From assembly GCA_030627065.1 (NCBI GenBank), contig DAOUSV010000078.1, positions 1 through 6,863 on the forward strand: DNA of 6,863 nucleotides, in the 5' to 3' direction. Shown here one piece after another: positions 1 through 5,186 of this stretch. This DNA comes from Piscirickettsiaceae bacterium. Lineage in GTDB: Bacteria; Pseudomonadota; Gammaproteobacteria; Nitrosococcales; Methylophagaceae. The position numbers and the translations under genes are program-made. Under the pieces are notes generated by a model. The model saw nothing but the letters and a program-made list of their open reading frames with translations, was not told the DNA's origin and searched no databases. The stretch's first letter is position 1, and every line of letters begins with the position of its first letter.

Positions 1-276
1 AACATCTGGAAAGCGTGAGCTTATGGCAAGTGCCACAGAAAATATACCGCCTGATTTATCAGGTAAGGGTGAAATGGTGCGGTAAGAGCGCACCGCGTAA
101 TTGGCAACAATTGCGGCAGGGTAAACCCCACCTGGAGCAAGACCAAATAGAGGAGCAGCTTGCTTGCAAGCACGTGTGGCTCGCACGGTTCCTGGGTAGG
201 TTGCTTGAGGCATATAGCGATGTATGTCCCAGATGAATGATTGTCCACGACAGAACCCGGCTTACCGGCCATCTCG
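1..276 (+). ncRNA. rnpB: RNase P RNA, A-type, 3' two thirds (5' end outside window)
   Basis: This is the catalytic RNA of ribonuclease P, which removes 5' leaders from tRNA precursors. Conserved class A blocks seen directly are GGTAAGGGTGAAA followed by GTGCGGTAAGAGCGCACCG (about 62-98), GGTAAACCCCACC with GGAGCAAGACCAAATAG (about 120-150), GGGTAGG then TTGCTTGAGGC (about 194-211), and the 3' end GATGAATGATTGTCCACGACAGAACCCGGCTTACCGG in pieces from 233 to 268. Local hairpins fit the family fold: AAGC-GTGA-GCTT (11-22, GNRA loop, probably P9), a short CCTGA/TCAGG helix (50-63, probably P12), and CGTG/CACG (173-187, probably P17). The 5' portion with P1 to P8, roughly 100 bases, lies before the window. 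The mature 3' end is placed by comparison with the remembered E. coli RNA and may be off by a few bases. An extra hairpin at 158-171 is described under findings. Confidence 0.95.
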
Positions 277-284
277 TTTTTTTT
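257..284 (+). terminator. Probable rnpB transcription end (T8 run)
   Basis: Eight T residues (277-284) follow directly on the 3' end of the RNase P RNA. The only local stem before them is CCGG-CTTA-CCGG (257-268), which is separated from the T run by eight bases, so it is not a classical stem-plus-U terminator. The 3' strand of helix P1 (about GGCCATCTCG, 267-276) abuts the T run, but its partner strand is outside the window. The position and T run support termination here; the exact hairpin is uncertain. Confidence 0.4.
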
Positions 285-393
285 GAGAATTAGAATTTCA
301 CCCTGATTTCTATAAGTGATATGAATAGAGGTATCAAGGAATTACCTTCTTCTTACGGGGAAGTGGTATTCTGTTTTCATCGGAGTATTACAA

Positions 394-3159
394 ATGCTAG
401 AACATAATCAACTTATTTCTGAAGGACTTCTATTAGCGAAAACATATAGCTCCCCTGAGGTGATGCTATCGGTTGTGATTGCTATTATTTCCTCATTTAC
501 TACTTTTGGTATTGCTGGGCGAGTTATTGCGGCATGCAATAACGTGCAGAAAACATTATGGTTTATCTTTGGCTCCTTCACCATGGGGCTCGGTATTTGG
601 GCGATGCATTTTATCGGCATGTTGGCACTTCATTTAGCTATTCCGGTTAACTATGATGTATCAATCACTGCTTTATCTGCGCTCCCTGCGGTTGTTGCTT
701 CTGCCGTTATTATTTGGCTTACAACTCGACAACAAAAAACATCAAAAGTATCTTTAATCTTAGGCGGCATTATTATTGGTATCGGTGTTGGTTTAATGCA
801 CTTTTCTGGCATGATGGCTATGCAGATGAATGCGGTAATGACTCATGAATTACTATTAACGCTTGTACTTTCCTTGTTGGCGGTTGTGTTAATCATAATC
901 GCATTAAGTAAAATAGATGATGCTGTTCGAAATAAGGGTAATGACTTCATTTGTAGGGAGAAGGTAATCGGTGCCGTTTTAATGGGCGGTGCAACATCGA
1001 TGATGCATTATTCTGCTATGGCTGAAACAAATTTTTTCCAAATCAATACGGCGCCAATTCTAGCTGGGGTTGGACATGATGTTTTAACTATTATGGTGAC
1101 GGTTGTTATTGGAAGTTTGCTTATAGTGGCGCTATTACTCCCCCTATATTTGTACAACAAACAGATTTTCAGATTGCTTAGTCGAGAGTCTATGGATGAT
1201 AAAGCACGTATTCGTGCCTTTATTGATTCTACGCCAGATGCATTAATTCAAATAAACGCAGCAGGACGGATTATTAGCTGGAAAGGACGATCAGAACAGA
1301 TATTCGGTTGGCAAGAAAGTGAGATGCTTGGGCAGTCATTGCATCGGATTATTCCGCTACGCTATCGAGATTCCCATGACAATGGTTTGCAACTGTTTAG
1401 AAAAATCGAGAAAATTGCTTTATTAGACAAAACAATAGAAATTGAAGCGCGGCATAAAGATGGCCACGAGTTTCCTATTGAAATTACCGTTGTTTCAGTT
1501 GAGATGAGTGATGGTCATTTTGAGTTTAGTGCCTTTATTCGTGATATTTCTGTGCGTAAAGATGCGGCTCTTGAGCTACTAAAGCAGCAAGCAATTACGG
1601 ACTTTCAGAAAAAAGCACTTGATGAACATGCGATTGTTAGTATTGCTGATATCAAGGGTAATATCAGCTATGTTAATGAAAAGTTTGAACAAATAAGTCA
1701 GTTTTCAACGGATGAGGTGATCGGGGATAATCATCGAATCTTAAAATCAGACTATCATCCAGAGTCTTTTTTTAAGGAAATGTGGCGCACAATTTCTGCT
1801 GGTAATGTCTGGCATGGCGAAATAAAAAATAAAGCAAAAGATGGCTCATTTTATTGGGTTGAGTCAACAATTCTTCCGATGATTAATGAACAAGGCAAGC
1901 CCGAGCAGTATGTCGCTATTCGGACTGATATTACTGCGATAAAAGAATTGGAAGTTAAGCAGCATGAAATAAATGCTCAGCTTGTTGATGCAATTTCTCG
2001 ACTTGATGATGAAAAAGAAAACGCCAATAAGGCGAATAAGGCTAAGTCTGAATTCCTATCGTCAATGAGCCATGAGTTAAGAACGCCTCTGAATGCTATT
2101 TTAGGGTTTGCACAGTTACTTGAAATGGATACTGAAACACCTCTAACAGAAGATCAAGAAGAAAGTATTCACCATATCTTATCAAGTGGTAAACATTTAC
2201 TCAGTCTTATTAATGATGTACTGGAATTGTCAGCGATTGAAGCGGGTAAGACCGTTTTATCAATGGAGGCGGTCAACTTAAAAGATATTGTTGCTGAAAC
2301 AGTAGTCTTGTTAGACCCTTTAGTTGGCAGTATGACGCTAAGGGTGGCTTCTGATTTAGAGGTTATAGTCAATGCTGATTACACTAAACTAAAACAAGTG
2401 CTCATCAATCTAGTCAGCAATGCAATAAAATATAACCGTGAGAATGGAAGTGTCACAATTGATTGGAGAGTAACAGCAGAAAATACAATTAGAATTAGTA
2501 TTATTGATACGGGTATTGGCATATCAAAAGCGAATAAGCATCAAATATTTGGTGCGTTTAACCGTTTAGGGCAAGAACTTTCAGAGATCGAGGGTACGGG
2601 GATTGGTCTTGTTGTCACCAAAAACCTAGTTGAAATAATGGGTGGGAACATAGGCTTTGATAGTGTTGAAGGTGAAGGCTCAACGTTTTGGATTGAATTA
2701 GCGACCGCTATTATTGAAAAAGAAGAACTGGTCGATATGCCTGAGCAAGAGCACCTTGAGGTTGATGCTGTGATATCAATATCATCTGGCGTAAGTCATA
2801 AGCAGGTACTTTATGTTGAAGATAACCCTACCAATATAAAGTTGATGCAGTCTATTTTTAATAAACAAGACTCTTGTGATTTATCTATCGCTGAAACGGG
2901 TGAGTTAGGCTGGGAATTGGCTTTAAATAAACAGTTTGATCTTATTCTGATGGATATTAATTTACCAGGAATGAGTGGCATTAAGCTAACACAAAAACTC
3001 AGACAAACAGACGAATATAAAAATACGCCCATACTTGCAGTTTCAGCATCCGCTATGGAGCATGAACTTGAGTTAGCTGAAGGTATTTTTGAGGCTTATA
3101 TTACTAAGCCTATTAAAATTGATAGTATATTTTCAGCACTGAAAAACTACTTAAGTTAA
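394..3159 (+). CDS. MHYT-PAS-PAS hybrid sensor histidine kinase with C-terminal receiver domain
   Basis: A 921-residue inner-membrane sensor kinase, complete, with GGAG (382-385) eight bases before the ATG. The N-terminal 255 residues form about seven membrane helices carrying three MHYT-type motifs: MHFIGM (71-76), MHFSGM (135-140) and MHYSAM (204-209). This sensor family is proposed to bind metal and sense oxygen, CO or NO. Two PAS domains follow (about 272-386 and 403-515), then a short coiled linker. HisKA has the phosphorylated H560 in SHELRTP. The ATPase domain shows the N box with N676, G1 DTGIG (705-709) and G2 GTGIG (734-738). The receiver (about 805-921) has E809/D810, phospho-acceptor D854 in LMDINLP, S884 and K905, so all catalytic positions look intact. 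No HPt domain is present, so phosphate should pass to a separate HPt protein or stay internal. No GGDEF or EAL domain is present, although MHYT sensors often carry them. The signal and target are unknown. It stands alone between rnpB and the dcw cluster. Confidence 0.93.
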   Translation: MLEHNQLISEGLLLAKTYSSPEVMLSVVIAIISSFTTFGIAGRVIAACNNVQKTLWFIFGSFTMGLGIWAMHFIGMLALHLAIPVNYDVSITALSALPAVVASAVIIWLTTRQQKTSKVSLILGGIIIGIGVGLMHFSGMMAMQMNAVMTHELLLTLVLSLLAVVLIIIALSKIDDAVRNKGNDFICREKVIGAVLMGGATSMMHYSAMAETNFFQINTAPILAGVGHDVLTIMVTVVIGSLLIVALLLPLYLYNKQIFRLLSRESMDDKARIRAFIDSTPDALIQINAAGRIISWKGRSEQIFGWQESEMLGQSLHRIIPLRYRDSHDNGLQLFRKIEKIALLDKTIEIEARHKDGHEFPIEITVVSVEMSDGHFEFSAFIRDISVRKDAALELLKQQAITDFQKKALDEHAIVSIADIKGNISYVNEKFEQISQFSTDEVIGDNHRILKSDYHPESFFKEMWRTISAGNVWHGEIKNKAKDGSFYWVESTILPMINEQGKPEQYVAIRTDITAIKELEVKQHEINAQLVDAISRLDDEKENANKANKAKSEFLSSMSHELRTPLNAILGFAQLLEMDTETPLTEDQEESIHHILSSGKHLLSLINDVLELSAIEAGKTVLSMEAVNLKDIVAETVVLLDPLVGSMTLRVASDLEVIVNADYTKLKQVLINLVSNAIKYNRENGSVTIDWRVTAENTIRISIIDTGIGISKANKHQIFGAFNRLGQELSEIEGTGIGLVVTKNLVEIMGGNIGFDSVEGEGSTFWIELATAIIEKEELVDMPEQEHLEVDAVISISSGVSHKQVLYVEDNPTNIKLMQSIFNKQDSCDLSIAETGELGWELALNKQFDLILMDINLPGMSGIKLTQKLRQTDEYKNTPILAVSASAMEHELELAEGIFEAYITKPIKIDSIFSALKNYLS

Positions 3160-3162
3160 GTA
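3148..3162. repeat. 15-base near-palindrome across the kinase stop codon
   Basis: TACTTAA-G-TTAAGTA is a perfect 7-base inverted repeat around a single central G (3155), and it includes the TAA stop codon at 3157-3159. It is entirely A/T apart from three bases, with no T run after it, so it is not a convincing terminator. It could be a protein site or chance in AT-rich DNA. Confidence 0.3.
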
Positions 3163-3238
3163 AAAAAACGATAGAAAACGGCTTCCGCGAATCACATTAC
3201 TTTCTGCTGTTTAAGCAAAATAGGTATTCTCGTTTTTT
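3163..3238. repeat. Inverted repeat AAAAAACGA / TCGTTTTTT, possible weak two-way terminator
   Basis: A perfect 9-base inverted repeat has its arms at 3163-3171 and 3230-3238, 58 bases apart. Each arm would give a T run when read outward, as expected of a bidirectional terminator. The right arm ends in six T for transcripts leaving the kinase gene. Inside lies a small hairpin, TGCT-GTTTA-AGCA (3204-3216), which TTT/AAA can lengthen across a bulged C. The long loop and only two G:C pairs make this weak. A termination role for the kinase mRNA is inferred from position. Confidence 0.35.
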
Positions 3239-3411
3239 AAAAGTGACTGTGTAATAAAACCTGCCTCAATGATTAGAATCTACTTTAACTTTCAATGCCA
3301 GTTTTTTGATTAAAAAGTAGTCTTATGAATCGTAAAAATATCATTCCTCCCACCTTGATGAAGTCGCGCTAAGTCATTGTCCTTAAAAGAGGATTTTGTT
3401 TGTTCCCATGC
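3239..3411. other. Gene-free spacer between kinase gene and dcw promoter
   Basis: No credible coding sequence is present on either strand. What can be seen is AT-rich structure: CTACTTT (3280-3286) and AAAGTAG (3314-3320) are inverted copies, enclosing a TTTTT-GATT-AAAAA hairpin (3303-3316). GATT-AG-AATC at 3271-3280 is another small inverted repeat. Two tiny ATG frames of 14 and 15 codons (3269-3313 and 3325-3372) lack good ribosome sites. This may be the original rnpB-mraZ spacer or part of an insertion; the sequence does not say which. Confidence 0.5.
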
Positions 3412-3440
3412 TTGACACACCCTGTTCACACTCCTATAGT
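3412..3440 (+). promoter_or_regulatory. Sigma70-type promoter of the mraZ (dcw) operon
   Basis: A perfect -35 box TTGACA (3412-3417), a spacer of exactly 17 bases and a -10 box TATAGT (3435-3440, five of six consensus positions) predict transcription starting near 3446-3448. This gives a leader of about 50 bases before the mraZ GTG. A 5-base inverted repeat, ACACT/AGTGT (3428-3432 and 3438-3442), overlaps the -10 region; its meaning is unknown. This is the best promoter in the window and is placed as expected for the conserved mra promoter of gammaproteobacteria. Confidence 0.85.
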
Positions 3441-3445
3441 GTCAA

Positions 3446-3475
3446 AAAGTGGGTAAAAGTGGATCAAAGTGGATC
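3446..3475 (+). promoter_or_regulatory. MraZ operator: three tandem 10-bp repeats
   Basis: Three adjoining 10-base units start at 3446, 3456 and 3466: AAAGTGGGTA, then AAAGTGGATC twice. The GTGG cores fall at 3449, 3459 and 3469, exactly one helical turn apart. MraZ proteins are known to bind direct repeats of TGGGN-type boxes with 5-base spacers upstream of their own gene. Here the first copy matches that form and the other two read TGGAT. They lie at or just downstream of the predicted transcription start, so bound MraZ would be expected to hinder initiation or promoter escape. This is autoregulation by inference, not observation. Confidence 0.8.
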
Positions 3476-3495
3476 TCACAATTTGAGGATGACAA

Positions 3496-3948
3496 GTGTT
3501 TCGAGGCGTAGCAACTTTTAATTTGGATGCAAAAGGACGTATGGCAATACCAGCCAAGTTCCGTAAGCATCTGGATGTCTGTTGTGAAGGCCGCTTAGTC
3601 GTTACAATTGATCACTCTGACCGTTGTTTGCAGGTGTACCCGTTACCGGAATGGGAAGCGGCAGAACAAAAATTATCAGAATTACCTAGCTTGAATCCAC
3701 AAGTACGTCGTTTAAAACGCATGCTACTCGGTTATGCAACGGAGTGTGAAATGGATAGTAACGGCCGTATTTTGTTACCGGCTAAGTTACGTGAGTTTGC
3801 AAGTCTGAAAAAAAGCACAGTAATGATTGGTCAAGGTAATAAGTTTGAGTTGTGGGATGAACAAACTTGGAATACGTTGATGGATGAGTGTTTAGAAGAA
3901 GATTTTGATGGTATTTTGCCGACAGAACTAGAAAACCTCTCACTCTAA
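3496..3948 (+). CDS. mraZ: MraZ, transcriptional regulator of the dcw cluster
   Basis: A 150-residue DNA-binding protein of normal family length. It has two AbrB/SpoVT-like halves, each with the MraZ signature DxxGR: D11-G14-R15 followed by P19, and D87-G90-R91 followed by P95. In E. coli and mycoplasmas, MraZ forms ring-shaped oligomers that bind tandem repeats before its own gene and represses the operon when abundant. The start is a GTG at 3496, chosen because it gives the near-universal N terminus MFRGVATFNLDAKGR and has GAGG (3485-3488) seven bases upstream. The ATG at 3489 is out of frame. It is the first gene of the operon, six bases before rsmH, with its likely operator only about 20 bases upstream. 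Confidence 0.97.
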   Translation: MFRGVATFNLDAKGRMAIPAKFRKHLDVCCEGRLVVTIDHSDRCLQVYPLPEWEAAEQKLSELPSLNPQVRRLKRMLLGYATECEMDSNGRILLPAKLREFASLKKSTVMIGQGNKFELWDEQTWNTLMDECLEEDFDGILPTELENLSL

Positions 3949-3954
3949 GGCAAT

Positions 3955-4896
3955 ATGATGACCAATAGCCATTCAGAACATTTACCAGTCTTGTTAAATG
4001 AAACCATTACTGCACTTGATGTGAAGGCTGACGGTTTCTATGTTGACGGGACTTTCGGGCGTGGCGGTCATGCACGTAAAGTATTAGCTCAATTGTCAGA
4101 GCACGGTCGCTTATTGGGTTTAGATAAAGATCCACAAGCAATTGCTGAAGGACAACAACTTTCACAAGACGATCCTCGTTTTAGTATCGAACAATGTTCA
4201 TTCGCTGACTTAGCAACGCCAATCAATGCACGACTTTGGCAGAATAAAGTTGATGGTATTTTATTAGATATTGGTGTGTCATCACCACAAATTGATCAAG
4301 CTGATCGTGGCTTTAGCTTTCAAAAAGACGGCCCGTTGGATATGCGAATGAATCCTAATGCTGGCATTAGTGCTGCAGAGTGGTTGGCAACGGCGAAAGT
4401 AGAAGATATTACCTTTGTGATTAAAACATTAGGTGAAGAGAAGTTTGGTAAGCGAATTGCTAATGCCATTGTCGAAACACGTGAACATACACCAATCACT
4501 TCAACCACACAGCTGGCAAAATTAGTCGATAAGGCAATGCCTTTTCGTGAAAAGAATAAACACCCAGCAACACGAACATTTCAAGCGATCCGTATCTATA
4601 TTAATAATGAGTTAGATGATCTTAAGACTGGTTTAGAGCAGTCTTTAGATGTTTTGGCCGTTGGTGGTCGCTTGGCGGTTATTACCTTCCATTCATTAGA
4701 AGATCGAATTGTTAAACGTTACTTTCGTGATGAAGCACGAGGTGATGATTTACCGTCTAATTTTCCTATTAGAGCTGATGAATTGAATCCTAGCGTTAAA
4801 TTGATTGGTAAGGCAATTAAAGCGGGTGATGCTGAGTTAGGGATGAATCCACGTGCTCGTAGTGCTGTATTGCGTATTGTGGAAAAACTCGCATGA
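3955..4896 (+). CDS. rsmH: RsmH (MraW), 16S rRNA cytosine-1402 N4-methyltransferase
   Basis: A 313-residue S-adenosylmethionine-dependent enzyme. It adds the N4 methyl group to C1402 (E. coli numbering) in the ribosomal P site, where RsmI methylates the 2'-OH. The cofactor motif DGTFGRGGHA is at 31-40, the acidic residue of the second strand is D58 in GLDKDP, and the family motif LLDIGVSSPQ has D106. RGFSFQ..GPLDMRM (119-133), FHSLEDR and the C-terminal NPRARSAVLR are also typical. Two adjacent ATG codons (3955 and 3958) are possible. AAGG (3947-3950), overlapping the mraZ stop, lies four bases from the first and seven from the second, so the second ATG has the better spacing; the product differs by one Met. 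The stop overlaps the ftsL start by four bases. Confidence 0.97.
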   Translation: MMTNSHSEHLPVLLNETITALDVKADGFYVDGTFGRGGHARKVLAQLSEHGRLLGLDKDPQAIAEGQQLSQDDPRFSIEQCSFADLATPINARLWQNKVDGILLDIGVSSPQIDQADRGFSFQKDGPLDMRMNPNAGISAAEWLATAKVEDITFVIKTLGEEKFGKRIANAIVETREHTPITSTTQLAKLVDKAMPFREKNKHPATRTFQAIRIYINNELDDLKTGLEQSLDVLAVGGRLAVITFHSLEDRIVKRYFRDEARGDDLPSNFPIRADELNPSVKLIGKAIKAGDAELGMNPRARSAVLRIVEKLA

Positions 4897-5186
4897 GCAT
4901 TGCCGATATGATCTTGCGTATCCGTAACCATTCGGTAGTGTACATATTAATAGCATTGATATTAATGTCTTCTATTGCCGTTATTTATACGAAGCATAGT
5001 ACTCGAACTGAATTTGTTGTATTACAAAAGCTAGAAAAGCAGCGCGACCAATTAAATGAAGAGTGGGGACGCTTATTATTAGAAGAAAGTACATGGGCTC
5101 AGCCTGGTCAAATTGAGAAGCAAGCTTCTCTACGATTAAATATGATTGTGCCTAGTGCAGATATGCTGGTGGTTGTTAAGCAATGA
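4893..5186 (+). CDS. ftsL: FtsL, bitopic divisome protein
   Basis: A 97-residue protein with a short cytoplasmic N terminus, one membrane helix (about 15-32) and a periplasmic coiled coil (about 36-66, with leucines at 44, 47, 54, 61-63). FtsL joins FtsB and FtsQ and activates FtsWI for septal peptidoglycan synthesis. The segment LEESTW (63-68) aligns with the E. coli control region LEEN.., keeping the two acidic residues (E64, E65) but having Ser where E. coli has Asn. That alignment is from memory. It is somewhat shorter than E. coli FtsL (121 residues), mainly at the N terminus. The ATGA overlap with rsmH upstream and with ftsI downstream, plus weak ribosome sites, suggests translational coupling. 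Identification rests on position and topology as much as sequence, since the family diverges fast. Confidence 0.93.
   Translation: MSIADMILRIRNHSVVYILIALILMSSIAVIYTKHSTRTEFVVLQKLEKQRDQLNEEWGRLLLEESTWAQPGQIEKQASLRLNMIVPSADMLVVVKQ

Noticed and set aside
15..272. Open frames of 73 codons (+, 15-236) and 83 codons (-, 21-272)
   Set aside because: Both lie inside the strongly conserved RNase P RNA and have no recognisable protein features.
290..316. Possible kinase promoter with TATAAG at 311-316
   Set aside because: The -10 resembles consensus, but no -35 box fits: TTAGAA at 15 bases and TTGAGA at 22 bases are both poor. The kinase must have a promoter or read-through from rnpB, but it cannot be placed.
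343..368. Hairpin TACCTTC/GAA-GT-GGTA in the kinase leader
   Set aside because: It needs a bulge and a 10-base loop and matches no known riboswitch or thermosensor I can name.
408..620. Minus-strand open frame under the kinase, with similar ones at 2169-2372, 2811-3032, 4320-4508 and 4719-4931
   Set aside because: They are antisense to well-supported genes and encode nothing recognisable.
3269..3372. Two tiny reading frames of 14 and 15 codons, possible leader peptides
   Set aside because: No good ribosome sites, no regulatory codon runs, and both lie upstream of the predicted promoter.
3446..3475. Tandem 10-base repeats considered as a CRISPR or minisatellite
   Set aside because: There are only three units and no spacers. 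Position and core sequence fit MraZ boxes much better.
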